From: Roseimaritima ulvae
GTDB lineage: Bacteria > Planctomycetota > Planctomycetia > Pirellulales > Pirellulaceae
Direction: 5' to 3'
DNA length: 64,000 bases
Assembly: GCF_008065135.1 (NCBI RefSeq)
Contig: NZ_CP042914.1
Location: 7,297,404-7,361,403 of the forward strand
Part shown: positions 25,913 to 34,942 of the stretch, one piece after another
How positions within the stretch are numbered: position 1 is the first letter of the stretch
Layout of the letters: every line of letters begins with the position of its first letter
Made by a program: the position numbers and the translations under genes
Notes under the pieces: generated by a model
Database searches by the model: none
Seen by the model: the letters and a program-made list of their open reading frames with translations, nothing else
Told to the model about the DNA's origin: nothing

Positions 25913-26281
25913 CACGACCAATTCCCTACATGTATCAGTAAGTATTAAGACGACCAACCAGCATGGCGGCCCGGCAGAGCCTTCAGTTTACCGACCTGCC
26001 CCCAAATCCGAAACCTTCAAATCCGCCACCCCCACAGCGGCAAGGTGCGAAAAATACACGTTCTAGCGAAGCCGGGGCCGCCGGGCGGACCTGCGAACCA
26101 AGATCTCCTACAATGCGTACCCGATTGGTAAGGACGCGGAACCAACAACGGGTTTCTTGCCGCCCCTCCCCCGCCACGAAGCAAATAGCGGGAGCTGAGG
26201 AGCCAATAGAAATGTTGCCGTTATTGATTTCAAGCCGCCTCCATCGCCGCCCCTTTTCTCTTTGTTTTCTTGGAGCCTCGT
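25913..26281. promoter_or_regulatory. Divergent intergenic region, TPR gene / epimerase gene
   Basis: This 369-bp gap separates the divergent TPR gene and the epimerase gene and must hold both promoters. I see no repeat of the families found elsewhere and no ORF that looks real. The only clear signal is the ribosome binding site GGAG at 26272-26275, six bases before the GTG start of the epimerase. Confidence 0.5.
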
Positions 26282-27274
26282 GTGAAGACGTCCCTGGTAA
26301 CCGGAGGCTCCGGCTTCATCGGCTCGCACCTTGTCGAATCGTTGCTTGAACGTGGCGACCGGGTGTTGGTCGTCGACGATTTGTCAACCGGCAACTTTGC
26401 CAACCTCGACGCCGTCCGCAATCACCCGCGGTTGGAATGGACCCAGGGTACGATCGAGGAGCAAGCGGTGGTGCATCGCTTGGTCGATCAGGCCGACGAG
26501 GTGTATCACTTGGCAGCGGCCGTGGGCGTGGCCTTGATCGCCAAACAACCGATCCAAACGATCGAACGCAATGTGTACCCCACCCAGCTGATTCTTAATC
26601 GCTTGGGGGAACGCGTCAAAGCCGGCAGCGAGGTCCGCTGCTTTATCGCCAGCACCAGCGAAGTCTACGGCAAGAACCCCAAACCGACTTGGTGCGAAGA
26701 GGACGACTTGGTGTTTGGGGCTACCACCAAGACGCGGTGGAGCTATGGAGTATCGAAAGCCATCGATGAATTCCTGGCCTTGGCCTTCCATCAGGAACAT
26801 CAATTGAACGTGGTCGTGGGCCGCTTCTTTAATGTCGTGGGGCCCCGCCAAACGGGCGCCTATGGGATGGTGCTGCCGCGGTTCGTCGAAGCGGCCCTGG
26901 CCGGTCGCGCGATGACCGTCCACGACGATGGGCATCAGGTCCGCTGCTTTGCCCACGTTCAAGACGTCAAGAACGCCGTCATGCAACTGGTTGCCAACGA
27001 CCACTGCATGGGGCGCGTATTCAACATCGGTAGCGATCAACCGATCTCGATCTTGGATTTGGCCAAACGGGTGCAAAGTCGCGTGAACCCGGATTGCTCG
27101 ATCGAGTTTCAGTCGTACTCCGATGCTTACGACGCCAGCTTTGAAGATATCCGCCGCCGGGTTCCCGACCTGTCACGGATCCGCGAAGCGATCGATTACG
27201 ACCCCAGCTACAACCTGGACGACATTATCGACGCCGTCGCCGATTCGCTTCGCTCGACAGGCCCAGCCGGCTGA
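26282..27274 (+). CDS. NAD-dependent sugar-nucleotide epimerase/dehydratase (SDR extended family)
   Basis: 330 residues. The N-terminal Rossmann motif TGGSGFIGSHLVE binds NAD(P). The catalytic Tyr/Lys pair is in WSYGVSKAIDEF (about residues 155-166), preceded by a Ser/Thr in CFIASTSEVYG. VVGRFFNVVGPRQ is the usual substrate-loop region of UDP-sugar epimerases, decarboxylases and GDP-mannose dehydratases. The exact substrate cannot be told. The start is GTG at 26282 with GGAG six bases upstream; a TTG four codons earlier overlaps that site and is unlikely. It probably serves polysaccharide or glycan synthesis. It stands alone rather than in a glycan cluster. Confidence 0.9.
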   Translation: MKTSLVTGGSGFIGSHLVESLLERGDRVLVVDDLSTGNFANLDAVRNHPRLEWTQGTIEEQAVVHRLVDQADEVYHLAAAVGVALIAKQPIQTIERNVYPTQLILNRLGERVKAGSEVRCFIASTSEVYGKNPKPTWCEEDDLVFGATTKTRWSYGVSKAIDEFLALAFHQEHQLNVVVGRFFNVVGPRQTGAYGMVLPRFVEAALAGRAMTVHDDGHQVRCFAHVQDVKNAVMQLVANDHCMGRVFNIGSDQPISILDLAKRVQSRVNPDCSIEFQSYSDAYDASFEDIRRRVPDLSRIREAIDYDPSYNLDDIIDAVADSLRSTGPAG

Positions 27275-27441
27275 ACGCGGGGGGACTCAAGCCACCACAC
27301 AGCGACTACATGGTGGCGATGACGGCGAGCCTTCAGTGAAACAATTGGGTAGGCAATTCTCGTTCCAAACGCTAGGATGCGGGCACGTCCATTCCTGTGG
27401 GTGGCAAGCAAAATGCAATGGTGGCTAGTGGACTGGAAACG

Positions 27442-28482
27442 ATGCCTAACAGATCCCCCAACTTTGAAGAATCGTTTGCGATTGCCACGCAGGCGCTGCG
27501 TTACATCGGACGTTACCGATTGCCGCCGACCCCGCAGATCTACGAAGTCTGGTATCGCTTTGCCGAAGGCCAGGATGAGACCATCAAGAGTCAGCTGTCG
27601 CATGCCATCGAACGGTCCGATGCGGTTTCCAAACAACTGATCGAAGATCTCTACCAACAGTTCTGCCGAGCAGACGTCTGCGACCAAAACCAGTCCTTCA
27701 GCCAGCGACTGGAAACAGAGATGCAAGGCCTGCAAACGGTCATCGACACCCAAATCGAAGCCGGCGAAGCTTTTGGCCAATCGATGGATTCGGTCAACGA
27801 AAGCCTTACAGCGCCGGACATGACGCCTCCCCAGGCCCAGGATTGCATCACCGATCTACTCACCAGCAACGCGGCCATGCAGACCCAGCTGGACGAAATG
27901 AAGGAGCGGTTACAGGAATCGAAACAGCAGATCGACTTGCTGAAACGAGACCTATATGAATCGCAAAAAACGATGCTGACCGACCCGCTGACCGGCGTCG
28001 GCAACCGTCGCGCATTCGAAGCTTTGATGGACGCGGCCATTCGCGACCGCGATGCTCTGGGGACCCAACTGGCCGCCCTGGTGCTCGTCGACCTGGACGG
28101 GTTCAAAGCCGTCAACGATACGCTGGGCCACTCCGTCGGAGACAGTTTGCTGCAGTTCATCGCCCGCAGCATCGAATCGCTGCGCGAGGATGCCTCGGTG
28201 GCTCGCTATGGCGGCGACGAATTTGGCGCGTTTGTTAAAGTGCAAACGGCCGCAGAAGGCTTGGAGTTTGCCGAGCAGGTCCGCAACGCCCTGGCCACCC
28301 ATCGCTTTGAACACAAGATGAGCGGCACGGCGATCGGCCGAGTAACCACGTCGGTGGGGCTGGCCATTCTCCGCGAGGACGACACCCACGACAGCTGGTT
28401 TGACCGCGCCGACAAACTGTTGATGCGGGCCAAAGAAGCCGACGGCAACTGCGTCCGAGCCGAACGCCAAATCAGCTGCTAA
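27442..28482 (+). CDS. GGDEF-domain diguanylate cyclase
   Basis: 346 residues from ATG at 27442 (GGAA five bases upstream); in-frame ATG 27418 and GTG 27397 are alternatives. The N-terminal ~160 residues are helical with no membrane segment and no named sensor domain (FAIATQALRYIGRYRLPPTP). A coiled coil follows (residues ~140-170). The GGDEF domain begins at DPLTGVGNRRAFE and has an intact ARYGGDEFGAF motif near residue 256. It should make cyclic di-GMP from GTP. The inhibitory RxxD site that normally sits five residues before GGDEF reads R-E-D-A here, so product inhibition may be missing. It is cytoplasmic and monocistronic as far as can be seen. Confidence 0.93.
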   Translation: MPNRSPNFEESFAIATQALRYIGRYRLPPTPQIYEVWYRFAEGQDETIKSQLSHAIERSDAVSKQLIEDLYQQFCRADVCDQNQSFSQRLETEMQGLQTVIDTQIEAGEAFGQSMDSVNESLTAPDMTPPQAQDCITDLLTSNAAMQTQLDEMKERLQESKQQIDLLKRDLYESQKTMLTDPLTGVGNRRAFEALMDAAIRDRDALGTQLAALVLVDLDGFKAVNDTLGHSVGDSLLQFIARSIESLREDASVARYGGDEFGAFVKVQTAAEGLEFAEQVRNALATHRFEHKMSGTAIGRVTTSVGLAILREDDTHDSWFDRADKLLMRAKEADGNCVRAERQISC

Positions 28483-28496
28483 CAGCACGCTCTGAT

Positions 28497-30068
28497 TCAA
28501 CGAATCGTAATCTGTTGTTGGCTGGTTACAGGTTGCGCCCCGCGTTCGCTGATTCGTTCGATGGTGGCGGTATAGCGGCCGGGATACAAATCCGGAATAG
28601 GAAACCGATACACCTGCTGTTGGCCCGGCAAGACCCAGGCATGGTAGCCTGCCTCCCTCCGTACCTTAGTCAACCGATCGTCCGCCAACGTTAACACCAA
28701 ATGCGGGGCCTGGTGCCGGGTGCCCTGGTTTTCCAGAGACAGTTGCAGCATTGGAGTTTTCCCCTCCCGCATCTCCAACCGGCCCAGCGCCAGATTCTCT
28801 GCGGGCTGCCGAGCGGCGTTGAGCCATGCGACCGGCAGTTGGGTAATCCCCTGGGACCCGGACCCGGTGCCTCTCGCGGCAACGGTCAAGGTCGCATAGT
28901 GATCTTTCCCTCCGCCGTCGCGACCGCTTAGCGACACCATCACATTGCGGCGTCGGCCGGGGGCCAGCGTCAGCGTCTTCGGCCGCACGCTCAGCCACTT
29001 CAGCGGTTGCCCGTTGGCGTCGATGGCCTGAAGCTGAATCGCCACCGCTTCGCGGCCTTTGTTTTCCAACGCCAGTGGCATGATGCGGTTGCCGCGTCGC
29101 AACGTCGACAATTCAATTTCGCGGGGTTGGATGTCGATGGTCTTGAGGACCCGCGCGACAACACTTCGCTGGGCAAGAAACTGCTCCGGTAGAACGGTCA
29201 CGGGAAACTGCTGTTTGTGTGACACGCCACGTCCGCTGCCGACGATGATCTCCAGCTGGTAGTCTCCGGGGAACACCGGATCTGGCAACCGCCCGGCCAG
29301 CAACACCTCTGTTTCAGGCAAGACGATGACCTGAGAACGCTTCGCTTCGGGCTGATTCATTCGCACCGGCAATACCAGCGGGATATCGTCCATGACCAGA
29401 TGCCCCGTCGTGTCTGTCAGGCGAGCTTTGGCAGTAAATCGCTGCCCCGCGCGACCTGGATTTCGAAGCAGCACGTTGGCGAAGGCAAACCCTCCTTGAT
29501 CGGACAACTGTCCGGACGCAAGCTGTATCGAAGTAGCGGGATGCAACTGGTGAATCTCCGCTTCCAGTCGCAGCAGATACCGTGTCACGAACCGCACTCC
29601 CAGGGGACGCGTGCCCTGTTCGACCGTTTGCTCATGTTGCGATCGATCGGTGACCATCAGCCCCGCAGCGTGGAATTGCCCGTTTCCCGATGGCAACGTC
29701 CAGGTCCCGGTGATCTTTGTCCGCTCGCCCGACCGCAAACGCAACTCAGGCGGACTGTCCAGCCGCACCGTCCCGGGCAGTTGCCGTTCGGTGGACGCCG
29801 TGATCGTCCCATCGCGTTGCTGGACTAGCGACACCGGCTGGACGTGCAGGTCGAGCACCTGCTCGCTGCCGTACAACTGGAATTGAAAGCGGACCGTTTG
29901 CCCCACGCGAGCTTGACACTCAAACACCAGCGGATCCATGCGAAACGTTGGTACGAACGCTGGACCGTCAGCGGCCGAATTCTCACCAGCATCAGCGCGG
30001 GCCGACAACCCCCAACTGGCCATCCAGCATAGGGCTGTCAGTAATAATATCCATCGTTCTCGGTTCAT
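28497..30068 (-). CDS. Exported Ig-like / pilus-chaperone-like protein
   Basis: 523 residues from ATG at 30068 (AGGA eight bases upstream). Signal peptide WILLLTALCWMASWGLSARA. The rest is beta-rich, with repeated sandwich-domain features: LRLRSGERTKITGTWTLPSG in the first half and IELSTLRRGNRIMPLALENK followed by LTLAPGRRRNVMVSL in the second. The 'Leu-Arg-Arg-Gly-Asn-Arg ... Leu-x-Leu-Ala-Pro-Gly' layout resembles PapD-type chaperones or Ig-like assembly proteins. Its first 77 bases overlap the 3' end of the secretin gene in another frame, so the two are tightly linked. I infer a role in assembling or anchoring what the secretin exports; no close family name is assigned. Confidence 0.65.
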   Translation of the reverse strand: MNRERWILLLTALCWMASWGLSARADAGENSAADGPAFVPTFRMDPLVFECQARVGQTVRFQFQLYGSEQVLDLHVQPVSLVQQRDGTITASTERQLPGTVRLDSPPELRLRSGERTKITGTWTLPSGNGQFHAAGLMVTDRSQHEQTVEQGTRPLGVRFVTRYLLRLEAEIHQLHPATSIQLASGQLSDQGGFAFANVLLRNPGRAGQRFTAKARLTDTTGHLVMDDIPLVLPVRMNQPEAKRSQVIVLPETEVLLAGRLPDPVFPGDYQLEIIVGSGRGVSHKQQFPVTVLPEQFLAQRSVVARVLKTIDIQPREIELSTLRRGNRIMPLALENKGREAVAIQLQAIDANGQPLKWLSVRPKTLTLAPGRRRNVMVSLSGRDGGGKDHYATLTVAARGTGSGSQGITQLPVAWLNAARQPAENLALGRLEMREGKTPMLQLSLENQGTRHQAPHLVLTLADDRLTKVRREAGYHAWVLPGQQQVYRFPIPDLYPGRYTATIERISERGAQPVTSQQQITIR

Positions 30069-31668
30069 GCGAAGCATCCTGCTCGATAATCTGTGGCGAG
30101 ATAAAAATAGCCACCTCGGCTTCCTGATCGCGCCGCTCGATGCGTTGAAACACCCGTCCTACATAAGGTAGGTTTCCCAGCACGGGCAACTTATTGATCT
30201 GATCGACTTTCTGACGTTGTGTTAAGCCGCCGATGACGATCGTCTGACCGTCCTGCACATGCACGGTGGTCGCGACACGCCGCCGATTGATAACAGGAAA
30301 TTGATCGTAAGCGTTGCCTTGCGTTTCATCGCTGCGGATGTCTTCGCTGACTTCGGCTCGCTCGATTTGAACCGTTACGTACGGGGCCCGGATGGTGGGA
30401 GTCAGTTCCAGCATGATCCCTGAATCCACCTTCTGGATGTCTTGACGGAAGACCACGCCGGTGAGGTTGGGTTGCACACTGAAGAAGGTTTCCCGGCCGA
30501 TGTGTATCTCGGCTTTCTTGCCATCCTCAGCCATCACTCGCGGGGCGGCCCGAATCTTGACATGCCCCTTCTGTTCCAAGGCGCGCAAAAACACGCTCGT
30601 AAACTGAAAGTCGTTTAGTTGAGTATTAAAACCAGCCGGTCCGTAATGCCCTCCCACGCCCAACCCGTCCAGGGAGAGCGCGGCGCTATCGACACCGTTT
30701 AAGGTCACGCCCTGTTGCAGGTCAAACCCAAACCGAAAATTGGCTTCGGGACTGTAGACACACACCAAAACCTCCAAAACCACCTGGGGCACCGCGCGAT
30801 CGAGTTGCTGCAATTCCTGCAACACCTGATCGGCCAGTACGCGAGGCGCTTCGACAACGATTCGTCCGCCTTGCTCCATCGTCCGCACGAACGGCAAATG
30901 GCGTTCGGGAAGCTGTGCCTTCAAGACCTCGGGCGTGCGATGTTCGGCGCAATAAATAAACCGCTCCGCCAAATAGGGAAACAGCGCGGAATCCGGTTCA
31001 GCAAGCCCCACATAGCAGTCACGTTCATCTTGCTTGAACACGTACCCCAGCGGGAGCAACAACTTGCGCAGCGCGTCCTCGAAAGTTTCGTCTTCTACGA
31101 TCGCTGTAACCTGCCCCCGCACCTGCTCGTCAATGATGACCGAGACTCCGGCTTGCTCCGCCAGAGACTGCAGGGCTTGGCGGACATCCGTTTCCAAATA
31201 CACGTCGCTAACGCGCTTGCGATCAGAGAAATTCTCCGTTGGGAAAGGCAGAGGCTCGACGCCGGTAACGGGTGGAGTGTACGGAGATTCGTGGGTGACC
31301 CCGGCAACGGGAAACCGCGTTTCCGGCGGCAACGCCATGGCTTGCTGATGCACTGGACGAGCAGCGGCCAAAGGTGGCAGCGGTTTCGGACGTCGCCGAG
31401 CGACTTCTGCTTCTGCGGGTTCGACCAGTGGCGTTGCCCGCCGGGCAATCGTTGGCCCCAATGAGACGATTCGATCCTTCGGTCCCCGGCCTGCCAGGGG
31501 ACGGTCCAGGCCGGACCGCGATCCTTTAGGCGGCTTAAAAAATTCGCGATCGACCTGCTCGATCGACTCCGCCGGAGCTTCTAACGGAGCGTTAGGCAGG
31601 GACGCACACCCGACACCTAGCGTCAACAAGCCCACCATCACCCCGGCTCGGATCCAGTAATTCGACAT
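29992..31668 (-). CDS. Secretin (type II/III secretion or pilus Q-type outer-membrane pore)
   Basis: 558 residues. The N-terminus is lipoprotein-like (GVMVGLLTLGVGC). A Pro/Arg-rich linker runs to ~145. A short N-domain of the STN/secretin type follows (YLETDVRQALQSLAEQAGVS, IIDEQVRGQVTAIV). The secretin barrel domain is at ~330-540 with the family signature VQDGQTIVIGGLTQRQ, then LPVLGNLPYVGRVFQ and AEVAIFISPQII. Secretins form large gated outer-membrane channels. There is no GspE-type ATPase, inner-membrane platform or prepilin peptidase nearby; instead it sits between a small pilin-like gene and an Ig-like gene. It lacks the multiple N-domains of GspD, so it may serve a minimal export system. 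Confidence 0.9.
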   Translation of the reverse strand: MSNYWIRAGVMVGLLTLGVGCASLPNAPLEAPAESIEQVDREFFKPPKGSRSGLDRPLAGRGPKDRIVSLGPTIARRATPLVEPAEAEVARRRPKPLPPLAAARPVHQQAMALPPETRFPVAGVTHESPYTPPVTGVEPLPFPTENFSDRKRVSDVYLETDVRQALQSLAEQAGVSVIIDEQVRGQVTAIVEDETFEDALRKLLLPLGYVFKQDERDCYVGLAEPDSALFPYLAERFIYCAEHRTPEVLKAQLPERHLPFVRTMEQGGRIVVEAPRVLADQVLQELQQLDRAVPQVVLEVLVCVYSPEANFRFGFDLQQGVTLNGVDSAALSLDGLGVGGHYGPAGFNTQLNDFQFTSVFLRALEQKGHVKIRAAPRVMAEDGKKAEIHIGRETFFSVQPNLTGVVFRQDIQKVDSGIMLELTPTIRAPYVTVQIERAEVSEDIRSDETQGNAYDQFPVINRRRVATTVHVQDGQTIVIGGLTQRQKVDQINKLPVLGNLPYVGRVFQRIERRDQEAEVAIFISPQIIEQDASHEPRTMDIITDSPMLDGQLGVVGPR

Positions 31669-31724
31669 GTCCCCTGCCCTCTTTCGCTCGGTTCGTATCG
31701 GGAGGCGAAGTCACCCCCGCGAAT

Positions 31725-32255
31725 TCAGTTGGCAGAGATGGTTCCGTACACGGTCGCGCAGTAGGTGCCGGGAACCAACGTCGACAAACTTCCCGTATCG
31801 AATACCACCGTCAATTCCAGTTCGGCGTTGCCAGGTGCAGAAGAACTGGCCTGTACTTCGGCGACCAAGTCCGGCGTGATCAAGCTGAGATCCGTTTGGT
31901 CGCTGGCCGTATCAACGGTCCAACCGGATCCGGCGTCAGCCGAACTGATGGCCAAATTCAGCTGGATATCGCGGGTGACCAGAGGCAACACATTGTGGGT
32001 AAAGCCTGCCAGCGTCGAAAAAGTGACCGTCGCCCCGTCCGCATCATTACAGAGGATCGAAAAGGTCTGCGGAGCAAACGACTTCAAGCCCGCGGTGCCA
32101 TCGTGGATCAGATTGACCGGACCGTTAGGGGCCAAAATGGCAAGCGAATTCTGGACCTGCGCGCAAAACTCCAAACTCGCGGTGGATTGACCACTGGCCG
32201 ATGGCATTCCCGCCACCCCCAACACCCCTAACATTACAGCTAATAGCCTGACCAT
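31725..32255 (-). CDS. Small exported pilin-like / coat-protein-like beta protein
   Basis: 176 residues from ATG at 32255 (a TTG at 32267 is less likely). Signal peptide VRLLAVMLGVLGVAGMPSAS, cleaved before GQS. The mature part is one beta sandwich, with a Cys early (LEFCAQVQNSLAI), a Cys in the middle (FSILCNDADGATVTF) and one near the end. It finishes with LVPGTYCATVYGTISA, the 'PGTY-x-x-x-V-x-x-x-x-x' ending typical of spore-coat-U-like and fimbrial Ig-fold subunits. The gene is 56 bases upstream of the secretin gene on the same strand. I infer a secreted structural subunit handled by the secretin and the Ig-like protein. Confidence 0.65.
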   Translation of the reverse strand: MVRLLAVMLGVLGVAGMPSASGQSTASLEFCAQVQNSLAILAPNGPVNLIHDGTAGLKSFAPQTFSILCNDADGATVTFSTLAGFTHNVLPLVTRDIQLNLAISSADAGSGWTVDTASDQTDLSLITPDLVAEVQASSSAPGNAELELTVVFDTGSLSTLVPGTYCATVYGTISAN

Positions 32256-32467
32256 CCAAAGCCCCAATCACCCAAATAAGAGAATCCCCACCGTCGCGAA
32301 GCCACCATCCGGCAAGCCGGCATCACACCCCCTCGCAGAACCAGTTTTTTACAACTTCGCGGCACCTAGTTTCTTTTTTCGGTAAACCTGGCTTCAGGCA
32401 TCAGGAATTCCCTCACACAGTAGGTGGACCGGCGTCGAAAGGCTGATGAACGCTCCCCGGCGACTGC

Positions 32468-33358
32468 TTAGCGGAACTGATATTCCGGATTGGCGATATC
32501 GAAGTCGCTATCGGTGAGCCCCAGGTTGGTTTGCAGCCGCAGGTAAGAGTACTCCTCTTCCAGCACCGGTTCGCCGCCGGGCTGCGTGGGCCACGAATGC
32601 GATTCGTATCGAATCGGCATATTCAGTTCGTTGTCGAAGTACACGCGGGCCCGATAAAAATCGAAGTACGGTCGCCGAACCGGATGAACCACTTCCAGCA
32701 TCGTACAGGCCCGCTTTCCGATCCGCGCGTTGCGATAGATCTGCACGGTGCACTCTTCCCGCTGCCGGTCTCGACGCGCGGTCTCGATCAATTTCACGAC
32801 CAGATTCTCGATGCCGATATCGGTGATCGGATAACGTTGGCCGCGCATCGCCAGATAGCCATGCGGATCCAGGTACACGTTGATGACGCCCTTCAAGCCT
32901 GTCTCATGGACGATCATCTGGCCATCGTTGCGGCCCTCCACCCAAATCACTTCCCGCCCCGCAACCGCTTCGGGCTTGAGAAATTTCAGGTACACGCTCA
33001 ACGGCGTCTCGACCCGGCCACCGGCGGTCTTGCGATTGCGGATTTTAACCTGAGCGTATTGCAACTCCGGCAACTCGCCATCGACCCGGCAACGTTTGAC
33101 GAAGATCGCGCTATAGTCAGCGATGTTGTCGCGAATGTGTTGCAAACTGGCTTCCGCAATTCGCAGAGCCGGATCGAGCGCGTGCGGAGCAACGTCGCCG
33201 TTCGTCGCAGCGGACGCTGCAGGCACCCTGCTGACACGGGCTACCGGTTCGGTCCACTGTGGTGCTTGGGCCACCACATTCCTCGCAGCAACGCCGCCAA
33301 AGACAAACAACAACAGCACCACCAGCAACCAGCGTGCAGCTCCTGTCCGAGAATGCAT
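32468..33358 (-). CDS. DUF1571-family exported protein
   Basis: 296 residues from ATG at 33358 (AGGGA upstream); the ORF extends 43 codons further but the signal peptide RWLLVVLLLFVFGGVAARNV starts here. The mature part matches the DUF1571 pattern of planctomycetes: YSAIFVKRCRVDGELPELQ, VYLKFLKPEAVAGREVIWVE, IVHETGLKGVINVYLDPHG. It ends with a YSYLRLQTNLGLTDSDFDIA segment. The fold is related to LolA/LolB-type and outer-membrane lipoprotein-sorting domains, but no function is established. No operon partner is evident. Confidence 0.88.
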   Translation of the reverse strand: MHSRTGAARWLLVVLLLFVFGGVAARNVVAQAPQWTEPVARVSRVPAASAATNGDVAPHALDPALRIAEASLQHIRDNIADYSAIFVKRCRVDGELPELQYAQVKIRNRKTAGGRVETPLSVYLKFLKPEAVAGREVIWVEGRNDGQMIVHETGLKGVINVYLDPHGYLAMRGQRYPITDIGIENLVVKLIETARRDRQREECTVQIYRNARIGKRACTMLEVVHPVRRPYFDFYRARVYFDNELNMPIRYESHSWPTQPGGEPVLEEEYSYLRLQTNLGLTDSDFDIANPEYQFR

Positions 33359-33480
33359 CTTCAATCCCTGAATCTTGATGAAAGTTAATCGTCGACGTTG
33401 AGTGACGGTAGCAAAAATGGAAGGTTCCTGGCTACGGGAAAAGGGTTGCGAGTTGCGAGTTGCTGCGTCCCCCCCCCGGC

Positions 33481-33617
33481 TCCTCACTCCTCACTCCTCA
33501 CTCCTCACTCCTCACTCCTCACTCCTCACTCCTCACTCCTCACTCTCCCACTCTCCCACTCTCCCACTCTCCCACTCTCCCACTCTCCCACTCTCCCACT
33601 CTCCCACTCTCCCATCA
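33481..33617. repeat. Tandem arrays of 7-bp and 8-bp units
   Basis: About nine units of CACTCCT (33484-33545) are followed by about nine units of ACTCTCCC (33543-33615). They fill most of the gap upstream of the beta-lactamase-like gene. Several reading frames stay open through these repeats and give Ser/Pro/Leu/Thr-rich nonsense; I do not call them genes. The arrays start about 120 bases upstream of the divergent DUF1571 gene start. Confidence 0.95.
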
Positions 33618-33677
33618 TTGCCTTGCGGCTTGGGTTGCGCTAGCATGCACTGAACGCCTTGATGCTCACCCCAACGG

Positions 33678-34931
33678 ATGACTACGGTGACTAAAACGCT
33701 GCACGATCGCACTTCCCTCCCCCCCACGATCGGCGGGTCGGTGGCTGCGGGATTTGAACCGGTGCGGACGGCGTTCGAACGCAACTTTGTCGAGTGCGGC
33801 GAACAGGGTGCGGCTTGCACGCTGTTTCACCGCGGCCGAAAAGTGGTCGATCTTTGGGGCGGGTACCGGGACACCCGCAGCGGCCAACCATGGACTCCGC
33901 AAACCCTGACCCTGACCTTCTCGGTAACCAAAGGCATGGCGGCGGCGGCGATGGCGGTCGCGCACAGTCGGGGCCTGTTCGAATTGGACGAACCGGTCGC
34001 TCGTTATTGGCCCGAGTTCGCCGCCGCTGGCAAGTCAGCGATCACGGTCGGGCAACTGCTTTCCCACCAAGCCGGCTTGATCGCTCCGCGTCAGCGGCTC
34101 AACGCCTCCATCCTCGCCAACCACGATCAATTGGCCGCCATCCTGGCCGAACAGGCGCCGCACTGGGAACCGGGGACACGGCACGGCTACCACACGCTTA
34201 CGCTGGGCTGGTATCAGAACGAATTGATTCGCCGCACCGATCCGGCGGGCCGCAGCCTGGGAGTTTTCTTTCAACAGGAGATTGCCGAACCGCTGGGCAT
34301 TGAGTTCTACATCGGCTTGCCTGCAGACATCGACCCGGCGCGACTGAGTCACATCGCGGGCTTCCCTCGAATCGCCATGTTGGCTCACCTCCATCAGTTG
34401 CCCGCCAAGATGGTTTTAAGTGGTGCCTGGCCCACGTCGCTGGTGGCCAAATCGATTCGTGTCTTGCCGGTCGACAACCCCTCTCAAATCGGCGCCCCAC
34501 CGTACCGCCACTTGGAAATCCCCTCGGCCAACGGCTTCGGCACCGCTGCGGCGATCGCCCGCGTGTACGACAGCCTGGTTCGTGACGGAGAGGAACTGGG
34601 GCTGAGCGAACAGACCAGCCAAGCCCTGGTTGCACCGCCGGTCGCGCCGACCCGAGGCAGCTACGACGCGATCCTCAAAGTCGACAGCCAGTACCACTTC
34701 GGTTTCTCGCGTCCCAGCGGCGGGTTTCCATTTGGTTCCGCCTCCACCGCATTTGGTTGCCCCGGCGCCGGCGGTTCGTTTGCGTTTGCCGACCCACAAG
34801 CCGAGATCGCGTTTGCTTACGTGACCAACAAAATGAGTTTCCGGATCTTCGATGATCCCCGCGAGCGAGCGGTCCGCAAGGCGTGTTACGCTTGCCTGAG
34901 CGACCCTCGACCGGTCACGCGCGTCGCCTAG
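33678..34931 (+). CDS. Serine beta-lactamase-like hydrolase (class C / esterase EstB type)
   Basis: 417 residues, no signal peptide. The catalytic Ser-x-x-Lys is FSVTKGM with Ser82 and Lys85; the second-motif Tyr is in HGYHTLTLGW (Tyr171). GAGGSFAFADPQ near residue 365 stands where family members have their third active-site motif. The layout and YHTLTLGW box are closest to cytoplasmic beta-lactamase-fold esterases and LACTB-like proteins rather than antibiotic-resistance enzymes, so an esterase or peptidase role is more likely. The ribosome binding site is weak. It is monocistronic, with the RND gene converging at its 3' end 11 bases away. Confidence 0.9.
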   Translation: MTTVTKTLHDRTSLPPTIGGSVAAGFEPVRTAFERNFVECGEQGAACTLFHRGRKVVDLWGGYRDTRSGQPWTPQTLTLTFSVTKGMAAAAMAVAHSRGLFELDEPVARYWPEFAAAGKSAITVGQLLSHQAGLIAPRQRLNASILANHDQLAAILAEQAPHWEPGTRHGYHTLTLGWYQNELIRRTDPAGRSLGVFFQQEIAEPLGIEFYIGLPADIDPARLSHIAGFPRIAMLAHLHQLPAKMVLSGAWPTSLVAKSIRVLPVDNPSQIGAPPYRHLEIPSANGFGTAAAIARVYDSLVRDGEELGLSEQTSQALVAPPVAPTRGSYDAILKVDSQYHFGFSRPSGGFPFGSASTAFGCPGAGGSFAFADPQAEIAFAYVTNKMSFRIFDDPRERAVRKACYACLSDPRPVTRVA

Positions 34932-34942
34932 CCGAACTCTCC

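Noticed and set aside
33398-33681. Open frames through the CACTCCT / ACTCTCCC arrays
   Set aside because: 7- and 8-bp units translate as Ser/Pro/Leu/His repeats in several frames at once. There is no start signal, and they end at the real start of the beta-lactamase-like gene.
33678-34931. Antibiotic-resistance beta-lactamase
   Set aside because: No signal peptide, and the Tyr box (HGYHTLTLGW) fits esterase-type members of the fold rather than AmpC.
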